64,000 nt of DNA from assembly GCF_000812965.1 (NCBI RefSeq), contig NZ_JSYN01000013.1, positions 1 through 64,000 of the forward strand, in the 5' to 3' direction. This stretch comes from Pedobacter kyungheensis. GTDB lineage: Bacteria; Bacteroidota; Bacteroidia; Sphingobacteriales; Sphingobacteriaceae. Shown piece after piece: positions 35,108 through 44,386 of the stretch (its first letter is position 1; each line of letters starts with the position of its first letter). The position numbers and the translations under genes were made by a program. The notes beneath the pieces are model-generated. The model saw only the letters and a list, made by a program, of their open reading frames with translations, had not been told where the DNA came from and made no database searches.

Positions 35108-36103
35108 ATGGAAGAAAAATCAACCTGGGCAAGATTACGCTGGCCTATAAAAGCAATTATTATCGCAATACCGATTATTGGCCTTGGTTACTGGGCTTTC
35201 GAATCAGGAAAAATTGATGCCATATCAACTGAAGGAAGTAAAAAAGACAGCACAGAGCAGGTATCCTCACCTACCTCTTCTTCAGCTAAAAGCGACGAAG
35301 CAAGGAGCTTTAATTACACCCCCGAAAAACCGGTAAATGGCGAATATAAAGGTGTTGTAGAAGTTGGTGCATCAGGCTTTAACTCATTTGTAGTAAATAT
35401 TGATAAAGAAAAACGCTGGGAAATTATCTCTAAAGATTTTGGAAAATCATTTGTTTACGAAGGTTTGGCAAATACTGCCGATATCAGAACCGGCCTGAAA
35501 GATTATATAGGCGCCATGTTTGATAAAGGCGTTAAATCTAAAAACATTCACTTTGTTATCAGTTCTGGTGCACAAAAAGAACCTAAAACAACTGCCATTG
35601 TTTCTGAATTAAAGAAAATGGGCTTTGTGGTTAACCTGGTTACGGCAGAACAGGAAGGTAAGCTGGCTTTAAAATGTGTGTTACCGGCATCTTACTATGA
35701 TAACTCTTTCGTTGTAGACATTGGCTCTGGAAACACTAAAATTTCGTGGATGGATGGCGACATTAAATCTTTCGAAGCACCGGGCGCCAAATATTATGAG
35801 AAAAACCTGAAAGATGATGTGGTATATAACGATGTTAAATCTTTATCATCAAAAATTCCTTCCGGAAAACGCGAAGTTTGTTTCATTATTGGCGGTGTGC
35901 CATTTGAACTGGCTAAACAAACCCGTAGCGGCGAGGAAAGATTTACCGTTTTAAATGATCCGGGTAAATACAATACCGATAAAATTAAAATCAAAAGTGG
36001 TGTAAACATTTACAAAGCCATTAAAGATGCTACCAATTGCGATACTTTTGTGTTTGACTGGGATGCAAACTTTACCATTGGATTTTTATTATCACTTAAA
36101 TAA
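35108..36103 (+). CDS. Membrane-anchored ASKHA-fold (Ppx/GppA-like) protein
   Basis: 331 aa. One N-terminal helix (14-31) preceded by Arg/Lys, then a Ser-rich linker (40-68). The rest looks like an actin/exopolyphosphatase fold: VEVGASG at 85-91 (phosphate-1-like), a segment FVISSGAQ, LVTAEQEGKLAL (177-188) matching the Ppx/GppA EExRL region, VDIGSGNTKISW at 203-214 (phosphate-2 motif), and FIIGGVPFEL at 259-268. It is 331 aa without the C-terminal HD domain of long Ppx. The first loop lacks the usual Ppx GSNS, so substrate is uncertain. Positive-inside topology would place the domain in the periplasm, where ATP is absent. Last gene of the module. Confidence 0.82.
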   Translation: MEEKSTWARLRWPIKAIIIAIPIIGLGYWAFESGKIDAISTEGSKKDSTEQVSSPTSSSAKSDEARSFNYTPEKPVNGEYKGVVEVGASGFNSFVVNIDKEKRWEIISKDFGKSFVYEGLANTADIRTGLKDYIGAMFDKGVKSKNIHFVISSGAQKEPKTTAIVSELKKMGFVVNLVTAEQEGKLALKCVLPASYYDNSFVVDIGSGNTKISWMDGDIKSFEAPGAKYYEKNLKDDVVYNDVKSLSSKIPSGKREVCFIIGGVPFELAKQTRSGEERFTVLNDPGKYNTDKIKIKSGVNIYKAIKDATNCDTFVFDWDANFTIGFLLSLK

Positions 36104-36113
36104 TAAATCTTTT

Positions 36114-36150
36114 AAAAGGGCGACTGTTTAAATACAGTCGCCCTTTTTTT
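36114..36150 (+). terminator. Strong terminator after the ASKHA module
   Basis: AAAAGGGCGACTGT, loop TTAAAT, ACAGTCGCCC followed by seven T; ends the three-gene unit and separates it from mqnC. Confidence 0.92.
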
Positions 36151-36209
36151 ATGTCAAAAATTTACTTTCCCGCCAGAATAACTAATCACTGTTTGTATAA
36201 ACAATTTAG

Positions 36210-36217
36210 TATTTTTG
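36210..36217 (+). promoter_or_regulatory. -7 box of mqnC, leaderless start suspected
   Basis: TATTTTTG, exact TAnnTTTG, ends 4 nt before the ATG at 36222, so the predicted transcript would begin at the start codon. A TTTG at 36192-36195 is only 14 nt away, too close for a canonical -33. Confidence 0.45.
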
Positions 36218-36221
36218 CCTT

Positions 36222-37346
36222 ATGAATACAGCCGATTTACTGCATAGGGCATTACATTTTGATTTTTTAAGCCTTGAAGAAGGTGTCCATTTATACCACA
36301 ATGCCGATACCGCATCTTTGATGTTTGTGGCAAACGAATTGAGAAAGATACAGGTACCCAGCGGTAAAGTAACCTGGCAAATCGATAGAAATGTAAATAC
36401 CACCAATGTTTGCATTGCCAACTGTAAATTCTGTAACTTCTTCCGCAGGCCTGGCCATGAGGAGAGTTACATTACCGATATCGAAACCTATAAGGTAAAA
36501 ATCGAAGAAACTTTCCGCTTAGGTGGCGACCAATTGTTATTACAAGGTGGGCATCACCCCGATTTAGGTTTGGCTTTTTATGCCGATCTGTTTAAAAAAC
36601 TAAAAGAATTATATACCGATTTAAAACTTCATGCTTTAGGCCCGCCAGAAATTGCACACGTTGCAAAACTCGAAGGCATGAGCCATACCGAAGTTTTAAA
36701 AACGTTAAAAGCAGCCGGTATGGATTCTCTACCAGGTGCCGGTGCCGAAATTTTAAACGACCGTGTGCGTCGCCTGATTTCGAAGGGTAAATGCGGTGGA
36801 CAAGAATGGCTCGATGTAATGCGTGCCTGTCACCAATTGGATATTACCACTTCGGCTACCATGATGTTTGGCCATGTAGAAACCATCGAAGAACGTTTCG
36901 AACACCTGGTTTGGATTCGTCAGGTACAAAGCGAAAAGCCAGCCGATACCAATGGCTTCCTGGCCTTTATCCCCTGGCCTTTTCAGGATGATGGCACTTT
37001 GTTAAAAAGACTACGTGGCATCAGCAATACGGTAACTGCCGATGAATATATCCGCATGATTGCACTTAGCCGTATTATGCTGCCGAACATTAAAAACATT
37101 CAGGCCAGCTGGCTAACCGTAGGAAAAACAACCGCTCAATTGTGTTTACACGCAGGCGCAAACGATTTTGGATCGATTATGATCGAAGAAAATGTGGTTT
37201 CGGCTGCAGGTGCCCCACATCGTTTTACGGCTAAAGGCATCCAGCAATCTATCAGGGCAGCCGGTTTCGAACCTCAGTTACGTGGACAAAAATACAACTA
37301 CCGGGATTTGCCAGAACATTTAGAAGAACAAGTAATTACATACTAA
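36222..37346 (+). CDS. mqnC: Cyclic dehypoxanthinyl futalosine synthase (radical SAM)
   Basis: 374 aa. Third enzyme of the futalosine route to menaquinone, closing dehypoxanthine futalosine into the cyclic form. The radical-SAM cysteines are C64, C68 and C71 in CIANCKFCNFF; RPGHEESYITD and LLQGGHHPDLGLAFY follow, with the C-terminal domain containing GANDFGSIMIEENVVSAAGA. These distinguish MqnC from MqnE. The other mqn genes are not in the window. Confidence 0.94.
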   Translation: MNTADLLHRALHFDFLSLEEGVHLYHNADTASLMFVANELRKIQVPSGKVTWQIDRNVNTTNVCIANCKFCNFFRRPGHEESYITDIETYKVKIEETFRLGGDQLLLQGGHHPDLGLAFYADLFKKLKELYTDLKLHALGPPEIAHVAKLEGMSHTEVLKTLKAAGMDSLPGAGAEILNDRVRRLISKGKCGGQEWLDVMRACHQLDITTSATMMFGHVETIEERFEHLVWIRQVQSEKPADTNGFLAFIPWPFQDDGTLLKRLRGISNTVTADEYIRMIALSRIMLPNIKNIQASWLTVGKTTAQLCLHAGANDFGSIMIEENVVSAAGAPHRFTAKGIQQSIRAAGFEPQLRGQKYNYRDLPEHLEEQVITY

Positions 37347-37360
37347 ATAAAAAAACGCTC

Positions 37361-37867
37361 GTGTTAAAGAAAACTACGCTTTTATTGTTCCTGGTAATTG
37401 GAGCTGTTAAGTTAAATGCCCAAAGCAAATGGTTTAAACAACAGATTAGCGAAAAGGTAAGTGTTAACTTTCCTGTCCAGCCAAAAAAAGTTAACGAAAC
37501 TTCTTATGCATTAAAAGATTCGACAGGAACCATTTATGTCAATTCCAGAGTTGACCTGCTTCCGATAATGAAATTAGACGTGGCAACCTTTAATGCTGAA
37601 ATTGAAAACCAAAAATTTGCAGACGAGTTTGTTGTTGGTATAAGCGGTTCATTCCCGAAATATAAATTTGAAAACCCTAAACTGATCATGGTAAGTGGGT
37701 ATAGAACTTATGCTGTAACCGCCCGCGATGAAGAAAACAAGATTAGCTTGTACATGAATGTTTGCTTTTTAGATGGTACTGCATACAGTTTTTCCTGTTT
37801 TTTACCTGACGGAAAAAGTGTCAAAAACAAAGATATATTCATGAGTACTATCTGGCTTAAGAATTAA
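37361..37867 (+). CDS. Exported hypothetical protein
   Basis: 168 aa starting at GTG 37361, 14 nt after mqnC. Signal peptide 1-20 (LLFLVIGAVKLNAQ). The mature part is a small beta-alpha protein (VSVNFPVQPKKVNETSYALK, GTIYVNSRVDLLPIMKLDVA), not recognised. Located directly behind mqnC and read with it, though the functional link is unclear. Confidence 0.75.
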   Translation: MLKKTTLLLFLVIGAVKLNAQSKWFKQQISEKVSVNFPVQPKKVNETSYALKDSTGTIYVNSRVDLLPIMKLDVATFNAEIENQKFADEFVVGISGSFPKYKFENPKLIMVSGYRTYAVTARDEENKISLYMNVCFLDGTAYSFSCFLPDGKSVKNKDIFMSTIWLKN

Positions 37868-37956
37868 CAAAACCGCAAGTTATAAAAAAAGGGAAGCAGC
37901 CCAAACGCTACTTCCCTACCTTAAACTAAACATTACCTACTCAACAATCTATCTGG

Positions 37957-38835
37957 CTACGATAATTTTTTACCTGGCTGTAAGAATAAGTTAGCAATAG
38001 TAATTACACTTGCCCGATCTAAAGGCTCATCAAAACTTTCAACCGCTGCCAATTTAGCTGCTGTTGCATTTGGTGCCCCCGTAATATTGGCAATGTTCAC
38101 ATTAGCCTGTACAGTTAAATCTTCACCGGCATATACTGCATCTACCTGTGGTACACCCGAATCATTTGCCTGACCTGAAGCGCCAAGACTTACCCATGGT
38201 TTGTAAACCGCTGTACCTGCTGCAGTACGCATCTGGCGGATATGCGAAGCATGACGCGCCTCAACCGAGTGGATTTGCAAAGCTGTTTGTAATACGCCAG
38301 GACTAACCAATAAATTACCTGCCTGACCTTTGTAAGCCCTAACTCCTGTATCTTCAAAACCCTGTGCTACCGCTAAAAATGTATTGTAATCTGTATATAC
38401 TGTAGCAAATGTACCTCCAGCCCTAAAATCGGTATCGGCATAAGCAATAGGTGCACGTGCCGAGCTTCCCAAAGCACCAACCAATAAATCTACGTGTGCT
38501 TTTTCATGATCGCGAATGGTTGTAATGGCTGTTTTTGCCGCGGCAGTTGGGTAAGTGAAAGTAACGTCAGTACCCAGCAAAGCGTGATTGTAAAAGTGAT
38601 ATTCCAAATATTCTAACGATAAAGCGAAGTTTAACACATCAACTACGGCAGTTGGTAAAGTCGTTTGTCCGTAAGCTTTCTGAAACATAGAGCCTAAAGC
38701 AAGCGGCATTGCAGCCAATGATATCTTTTTACCTATGTTGAAAAAGCTTTTCATCGCGGCTCTTCTCGGGTTTAAACGCTCATAGATTTCGCCATCAACT
38801 TTTTCAATTTCTTCTAATATATTTACGATATTCAT
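37957..38835 (-). CDS. Exported ferritin-like domain protein (second of a pair)
   Basis: 292 aa. N-terminal twin-Arg-containing segment (NPRRAAMKSFFNIGKKISLAAM) then hydrophobic residues, suggesting Tat export. A four-helix bundle of the Ferritin_2 type follows, with the metal-ligand helices LSLEYLEYHFYNHAL, IRDHEKAHVDLLVGAL, GFEDTGVRAYKG and SVEARHASHIRQMR. These Glu and His residues would form a di-iron site. Function in stress or metal handling is inferred. It is 18 nt from the upstream ferritin-like gene and reads with it. Confidence 0.85.
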   Translation of the reverse strand: MNIVNILEEIEKVDGEIYERLNPRRAAMKSFFNIGKKISLAAMPLALGSMFQKAYGQTTLPTAVVDVLNFALSLEYLEYHFYNHALLGTDVTFTYPTAAAKTAITTIRDHEKAHVDLLVGALGSSARAPIAYADTDFRAGGTFATVYTDYNTFLAVAQGFEDTGVRAYKGQAGNLLVSPGVLQTALQIHSVEARHASHIRQMRTAAGTAVYKPWVSLGASGQANDSGVPQVDAVYAGEDLTVQANVNIANITGAPNATAAKLAAVESFDEPLDRASVITIANLFLQPGKKLS

Positions 38836-38853
38836 GATTTCTGATTTTAAAAA

Positions 38854-39582
38854 TTAAAGATTAATTACATTAATTTTGGTTTTGATATACTTACCTGCAG
38901 TGGCTAAAACCTTGTCGGGGGTTAAAGCAGCATCCAGGCCGCCGGCATTATTGGCACCCAGTGGCGCAAGGCTGTTCAGATCGGCAAAAGATCCGTTCGA
39001 AATCAAATCGCGCACATAGGCTGCATGACGGGCCTCAACCGAAACGATTTTTCCTGCCAATAATAAATAAGTAGCACTCTTAATTCGTGGTCCGGCACCA
39101 TTGTATGCAGAAACGCCTAAATCTTCGAAAGCCATGGCAGTACCCAATACGCTCGATGCACTGGTAAAATCTATAGAATCAAAATTCACTTCCAAACTAC
39201 CTATTGCAGCTGTACCTAAAGCTGCTTTGAAAAACTCACGGTGAGCAATTTCGTGAAACTGGATATCCTGAAAATAGGCTTTTTGGGCAGCGGTAAAACT
39301 TGCTGGTGGCGCTGAAGCAACTTTAACATAAAATGCTGCCTCAAGCTGCTCTAAAGCATAGGCATAATTTAAAACACCAAAATCGTCTTTAAAATCTAAA
39401 GTTACACCGGTATTCATATCCGGATAGCCACGGTCTTTTTTACAACCTGCAGCTACGAGGGCAATACCTGCCGCGCTAGCTCCGGCATACTGTAGAAAAG
39501 ATCTTCTTCCTACAGCTTTTTCAAATAAACTTTCTTCCTGAAGTTCACTTTTCCTTATTGGTTCATTGTTTTTCATAGTCAT
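38854..39582 (-). CDS. Exported ferritin-like domain lipoprotein (first of a pair)
   Basis: 242 aa. N-terminus VGRRSFLQYAGASAAGIALV with twin Arg and lipobox VAAGCK, so Tat-exported and lipidated at about Cys48. Ferritin-like helices with YALEQLEAAFYVK, FHEIAHREFFKAAL, FEDLGVSAYNG and SVEARHAAYVRDLI carry the expected Glu and His ligands. Shares its layout with the gene that follows 18 nt downstream, so the two probably assemble or act together. Divergent from the LytTR gene at 39700, with 117 nt between, where their promoters must lie. Confidence 0.85.
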   Translation of the reverse strand: MTMKNNEPIRKSELQEESLFEKAVGRRSFLQYAGASAAGIALVAAGCKKDRGYPDMNTGVTLDFKDDFGVLNYAYALEQLEAAFYVKVASAPPASFTAAQKAYFQDIQFHEIAHREFFKAALGTAAIGSLEVNFDSIDFTSASSVLGTAMAFEDLGVSAYNGAGPRIKSATYLLLAGKIVSVEARHAAYVRDLISNGSFADLNSLAPLGANNAGGLDAALTPDKVLATAGKYIKTKINVINL

Positions 39583-39699
39583 CTATGTTAGTGGTTTTGA
39601 ATACGTTTGATGATACATACGTGACAATCAGAGCACTGGTTTTTTGCTATTCTATTTTTTTTTGTTGTCCGATTTTAATACATTCACCAACGTATTGAT

Positions 39700-40485
39700 A
39701 TGACGACTTTAAAAGCCATTATTGTTGATGATGAGGAATTTGCCCGGTCATCCTTGTTTTTTTTATTGCAACAGAACTGCCCACAGGTAGAAATTACCGG
39801 CATTGCACGGTCTGTAGCAGAGGCTAAAGACATTTTAGCCCACCACCCTATCGACCTGATTTTTTTAGACATTGCCATGCCGGGCGGTAATGGTTTTGAG
39901 TTAATTCCAGATGCGCAAAAGCATAATGCCGCAGTTATTTTTACAACCGCTTACGATCAGTACGCCCTTAAAGCAATTAAGGCCAATGCACTTGATTATT
40001 TATTAAAACCGATAGATATTGACGAGCTGACTATTGCCGTTGACAAGGTTTTTGAACACATTAAACGCTTTAAAGGTCAGGAAGAAAATGATGAAAGAAT
40101 CCAGAATCTGGCTTCCAGTTTAAGTTCGAGGGCAGAGATAAAAAAACTGACTTTACCTTATGGTCAAGGCTTTAAAATGATCGATATTGACGATATTATT
40201 TACATTGAAGCCGATAGTAATTATTCTATCGTACACCTCAATAGTCACGATAAAATAACGGTTTCTAAGGTTTTACGCGAGTTTGAAGAGCTTTTACCTG
40301 GCGATCAGTTTGTCAGGATCCATAAATCGAGCATCATTAACCTCAATCATTTAAAAGAATACAATTCTAAAAATGGTCTGCAGGTTTTTTTGAAAAATGG
40401 CGAGAGCATTAATATTTCGCGCCGCAGGGCCAGCGATTTCTTCGAAAAAATAAAACTATTTACCAAGGCAAACAGTGAGCATTAA
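39700..40485 (+). CDS. LytTR family DNA-binding response regulator
   Basis: 261 aa. Receiver domain 1-125 with acidic pocket D10/D11/E12, phosphoacceptor D57 in LIFLDIAMPGG, and Lys in YLLKPID; LytTR DNA-binding domain about 150-250 (YIEADSNYSIVHLNSHDKIT in part, FVRIHKSSIINLNHLKEY). Binds tandem repeats upstream of targets; the best-placed candidates are the divergent ferritin-like genes. The next gene, its histidine kinase partner, overlaps its end by 11 nt. Confidence 0.94.
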   Translation: MTTLKAIIVDDEEFARSSLFFLLQQNCPQVEITGIARSVAEAKDILAHHPIDLIFLDIAMPGGNGFELIPDAQKHNAAVIFTTAYDQYALKAIKANALDYLLKPIDIDELTIAVDKVFEHIKRFKGQEENDERIQNLASSLSSRAEIKKLTLPYGQGFKMIDIDDIIYIEADSNYSIVHLNSHDKITVSKVLREFEELLPGDQFVRIHKSSIINLNHLKEYNSKNGLQVFLKNGESINISRRRASDFFEKIKLFTKANSEH

Positions 40486-43480
40486 ATACCGCACCGTGCA
40501 CAGAAGTTCAGCTCAAAAAGCAAAGTTGAAGTTAAACCTCAGCCGAAATTTCTTTGTACTTTTCCTTTTGTTTTTAGCTTTTTTTCAGCCAAAACAGCTT
40601 TTTGCACAAACCACTTATCTGCCCCATTACAATGCAAAAAGCGGTCTGGCCAGCAACAACTGCTACTATATTTTACAAGATAAAAAAGGCTTTATCTGGA
40701 TTGCGACCGACAACGGCCTAAGCCGTTTTGATGGCACCAATTTTCAGAATTTCACCATCGAAGATGGCCTGCCCGATACGCAAATCCTGCAGATGAAAGA
40801 GGATAAAGATGGCAGGTTATGGTTTTTTGCGCTTAATGGCCAGCTCAGCTATCTAAAAGAAGGTAAATTTTATAACCGCAACAACGATCAGCTACTCAAA
40901 AAATTAAGTTTCAATACCGTAATTGTATCTTTTTTAATTGATAAAGCCGGCAGGATCTGGCTGGGTACCAATTCCAACCTGATTGTTTGCTGGGATGGAA
41001 AAACAATCAAAAAGTATGTCTCGCCTAACCCTAATGATAAATTTATCAATGCTTTTATCCACGAAGATGAGCAGGGCAACATATTGGCTTACAGCGATCA
41101 GAGTGTGCAGCAGTTTGATGGGAAAAATTTTTCGCTTATCAAATCCAAAGTACAGCCCATTTCTTACATGACCGCTATTAACACGGCCAATAAATCGATG
41201 TTCTATCTGGATAATGGTGGTTTAAAGGAATTTAAACAGGGCCGTATTAACGATTTAATTGCTATCCCGCAGAACCTGATCAAAAATATGTCGGGTTATT
41301 TTTATTATGATAGCAGCACTAAAGAAGTATGGCTCTCGAATGCCAATGGTGCCTTTGCCCTCAATAAAAATGGCAAAACGGTACAGTACCTTCAGGATAT
41401 TCCGGTAAATCAGGTAATTAAAGACAATAACCAGAACATGTGGTTTGCAACTACGCAGGGCATTTACATGTTACCCAATGTAAATAACCGTCTGTCCATT
41501 ATCGATGCCGAATCGGGCTTAAGCAGTAATGTAATTAAAAGCATAACTAAAGATGGGAAAAACAGGCTTTGGCTGGGAACTGACGATGCCGTAATTGATG
41601 TTTTAACCATTAATAACTATCAGGTTGATGAAATTGGTTTAGATGACTTTAAGAAGTATAAAACCATTAAACAAATTACTTTTGATCCAAAAGAGCAATC
41701 CATTTACTTCGCATCCGATTATGGGATGGGCGTTTTTAAACACGTTTATAACAATACAGAAGAGGTAAGCTATCTAAAAGAATCGAACAACTCTATGTTC
41801 GTAATTAAACACTTCAGCGTTGGCGAAAACAATAATCACTTGGCGCTGGCGCTTTCGTCAGGAGTGGTTTTTCTGGCTGATCGGAAGAATAAATTCGAAT
41901 TTAATGCAGCAAAATACCGCGAAAAGGAAGACTTTTTTAAAGACCGCTCCTACCACGTTTTTTATGATCGCGACGGCAATCTCTGGTTCTCCAATATCAA
42001 TGGTCTTTCGCAGTTGGTAAAAGGAAAACTGATTAAGCACTTCGAAAATCATCCTTTGCTTACCAAACGGATTAACGATATCCAGCAACTGGCTGATGGT
42101 ACTTTAGTGCTGGCCACTGATGGTTACGGATTGATTTTCTATAAAGACAACAAAATCAGAACACAGATTACCCAAAAAGACGGTTTAACCAATAATATCT
42201 GCACCAAAATATTTGTCAAAAACAGCGAAATATGGGTGCTTACTAACAAGGGCGTAAATAAAATTGCCAATTACCCTGCCGAACCCAGTGTGGCCAATTT
42301 TGATTATGGAAAAGACCTCTTAAGCGATGATGTAAATAGCTTGTTTATAGATGACAGTACGGCTTATTTTGCTACGAACAAAGGTCTTATTCTGTTTAAA
42401 TACAATAATAAAAACAACCTGAAAAGCCTGCCCAAAGTGTACGTTACCTCCATTATTAAAGATAACGAACGCTTACCGGTTGACCAGGCCAATTTTACCT
42501 TCGAAACGGGCAACAATACCATTCTGTTTACTTTTAGCGCAGTTGATTTTACCACCAGTGATATTACCTACCGTTACCGCTTAAATGATAACCTGGCCTG
42601 GGTAGAAACCCGCACGAGGCGCCTCGATTTTTCTTCGCTGCAAGCTGGAGATTACGTTTTCGAAGTAAGCGCCAAAAGCCAGAACGGAAACTGGGGAGAA
42701 TCTGCCAAAATTGCCTTTACTATTAAAAAACATTTCTGGCAAAGCCTCTGGTTCCTTTCTATTTTAATTTTGCTCGTTGCTTATATATTTTATAAAGTTG
42801 CCGTTTACATTACCCGCAAGCAGAAAGATAAAGAACAGGAACAGTTACTGCTAAAAAACAAAGTACTCATGCTGGAGCAACAAGCTTTGCAGGCCATGAT
42901 GAACCCACATTTCGTGTTTAATGTAATGAACTCCATTCAACACTACATCAACACGCAAAATACTGCTTCGGCCAATAAAGTTTTAACCGGTTTTGCACGG
43001 CTGATTAGAAAAAACCTGGAAATTTGTACCAAAAGCTATATCTCGTTAGAAGAAGAGCTTGAATACCTGAACCTTTACCTTAAACTGGAAAAAAACCGAT
43101 TTGGTGATAAACTCGATTACACTTTTACCATCGACGAAAATATCGATCAGGAAGAAACCTTTATCCCTTCCATGCTATTGCAGCCTTATGTAGAAAACGC
43201 CATCTGGCATGGCATTATGCCCAAAGAAACCGGAGGTAAAATCCAGATCAACATCAAACTGCAGGATGCTTTTTATTTAAATATCGAAATTATTGATGAT
43301 GGCGTAGGTATTGATAACTCTTTAAAGAACAAAAAAGAAACCCACATCAGCAAAGGCATGCAACTTACCAAAGAAAGATTGCACCTTTTAGGTCAGATTG
43401 GAGCAAAACCTATACACTTAAGTGTACGCCAAAACCCTGTAAATGGTACAACAGTATCTATTTCTATACCGTTAAAATAG
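40475..43480 (+). CDS. Propeller-sensor histidine kinase of LytS type
   Basis: 1001 aa, GTG start within the regulator's last codons. Signal-like hydrophobic segment (about 27-44), then two-component-regulator propeller repeats (about 50-650; GLASNNCYYILQDKKGFIWI is typical), a Y_Y_Y beta domain (about 680-745), one transmembrane helix (about 755-775), a coiled coil and a His_kinase domain: the phosphoaccepting H812 in NPHFVFNVMNSIQHYI, the N box QPYVENAIWHG and ATP-lid IDDGVGIDN. It senses in the periplasm and phosphorylates the LytTR partner. Ligand unknown. Confidence 0.95.
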   Translation: MSIKYRTVHRSSAQKAKLKLNLSRNFFVLFLLFLAFFQPKQLFAQTTYLPHYNAKSGLASNNCYYILQDKKGFIWIATDNGLSRFDGTNFQNFTIEDGLPDTQILQMKEDKDGRLWFFALNGQLSYLKEGKFYNRNNDQLLKKLSFNTVIVSFLIDKAGRIWLGTNSNLIVCWDGKTIKKYVSPNPNDKFINAFIHEDEQGNILAYSDQSVQQFDGKNFSLIKSKVQPISYMTAINTANKSMFYLDNGGLKEFKQGRINDLIAIPQNLIKNMSGYFYYDSSTKEVWLSNANGAFALNKNGKTVQYLQDIPVNQVIKDNNQNMWFATTQGIYMLPNVNNRLSIIDAESGLSSNVIKSITKDGKNRLWLGTDDAVIDVLTINNYQVDEIGLDDFKKYKTIKQITFDPKEQSIYFASDYGMGVFKHVYNNTEEVSYLKESNNSMFVIKHFSVGENNNHLALALSSGVVFLADRKNKFEFNAAKYREKEDFFKDRSYHVFYDRDGNLWFSNINGLSQLVKGKLIKHFENHPLLTKRINDIQQLADGTLVLATDGYGLIFYKDNKIRTQITQKDGLTNNICTKIFVKNSEIWVLTNKGVNKIANYPAEPSVANFDYGKDLLSDDVNSLFIDDSTAYFATNKGLILFKYNNKNNLKSLPKVYVTSIIKDNERLPVDQANFTFETGNNTILFTFSAVDFTTSDITYRYRLNDNLAWVETRTRRLDFSSLQAGDYVFEVSAKSQNGNWGESAKIAFTIKKHFWQSLWFLSILILLVAYIFYKVAVYITRKQKDKEQEQLLLKNKVLMLEQQALQAMMNPHFVFNVMNSIQHYINTQNTASANKVLTGFARLIRKNLEICTKSYISLEEELEYLNLYLKLEKNRFGDKLDYTFTIDENIDQEETFIPSMLLQPYVENAIWHGIMPKETGGKIQINIKLQDAFYLNIEIIDDGVGIDNSLKNKKETHISKGMQLTKERLHLLGQIGAKPIHLSVRQNPVNGTTVSISIPLK

Positions 43481-43668
43481 AAATTTTACCGTTTACTCAA
43501 TTATTAATACCACTCACTAAATAGGAGTTTCACGGAAGCCCGATTAGCCTTAAACTTGTAATAGAAATAAACGATAGTGTTTATCAAAGACGTTCTTATA
43601 GAATTGATATAGATATTTAATAACCTAACCTAAAACTATATCTTAATTCAGGTTTCATTTGTGTGTTG

Positions 43669-43707
43669 AAAGCGGTCTTGTTTTTTAAAAGCGAGACCGC
43701 TTTTTTT
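43669..43707. terminator. Terminator-like hairpin before scpB
   Basis: AAAGCGGTCT and AGACCGCTTT separated by about 15 nt of T/A-rich loop, followed by T7. It lies 190 nt after the histidine kinase gene; the gap 43481-43732 holds nothing else recognisable apart from the scpB -7 box. Confidence 0.65.
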
Positions 43708-43721
43708 ATACCCAAAAATTC

Positions 43722-43729
43722 TATTTTTG
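43722..43729 (+). promoter_or_regulatory. -7 box of scpB, leaderless start suspected
   Basis: TATTTTTG ends 3 nt before the chosen ATG at 43733. Transcription from this box would start within the start codon. Confidence 0.45.
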
Positions 43730-43732
43730 CAT

Positions 43733-44299
43733 ATGTCCAATCCTAACATTACCAGGCACATTGAAGCCTTGGTATTCTCTTCTGTTCAAAGCATAGGCGT
43801 ACAAGAGATTATACTCGCTTTAAATGCCATTTTTAATACCGAACATATCGAAACCCAGGTATTCGAAAGCATCGATCAGATTAAAGAAAAATACAGCCAC
43901 GATGATTTCGCTATCGAGCTGGTACATTTGAATAACGGATACCAGTTTCTGACCAAAAAAGATTACCACGAAACCGTTAACCAGTTGCAGTTGCACCGCT
44001 CGAAGAAAAAACTGAGTCAGGCAGCCATGGAAACGCTCGCCATTATCGCCTATCGCCAGCCCATTACCAAGCTCGAAATCGAGCAAATCAGGGGGGTAAA
44101 TTCCGATTACTCCGTACAGCGATTGCTTGAAAAAGAACTGATCAGTATCGATGGAAAAGCAGAAACTCCCGGCAGGCCGATTCTTTACAGTACCAGCCCG
44201 TTATTTATGGATTATTTCAGTTTAAACAGTTTAAACCAACTTCCGCAGCTCAAAGACATCGTAAAAGAAGAAAATACTGTAGGCGAAAATGCTGAATAA
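43733..44299 (+). CDS. scpB: Segregation and condensation protein B
   Basis: 188 aa from the ATG at 43733; the TTG two codons earlier lies inside the -7 box. ScpB forms the SMC-ScpA-ScpB condensin with ScpA and contains two winged helices. Family signatures: EALVFSSVQSIGVQEI, LSQAAMETLAIIAYRQPITKLEIEQIRGVNSDYSVQRLLEK (in parts) and GRPILYSTSPLFMDYF. The scpA gene is not adjacent. Confidence 0.93.
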   Translation: MSNPNITRHIEALVFSSVQSIGVQEIILALNAIFNTEHIETQVFESIDQIKEKYSHDDFAIELVHLNNGYQFLTKKDYHETVNQLQLHRSKKKLSQAAMETLAIIAYRQPITKLEIEQIRGVNSDYSVQRLLEKELISIDGKAETPGRPILYSTSPLFMDYFSLNSLNQLPQLKDIVKEENTVGENAE

Positions 44300-44374
44300 A
44301 TAATTTATTTTCTTTGCTTCCAGATTGTTATTAAAAAAAGTTTTTTTGTAATTTTAAAGTATAAAAGCAATTTT

Positions 44375-44382
44375 TATTTTTG
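44375..44382 (+). promoter_or_regulatory. -7 box of the acidic mini-protein gene, leaderless start suspected
   Basis: TATTTTTG ends 4 nt before the ATG at 44387. Confidence 0.4.
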
Positions 44383-44386
44383 TGTT

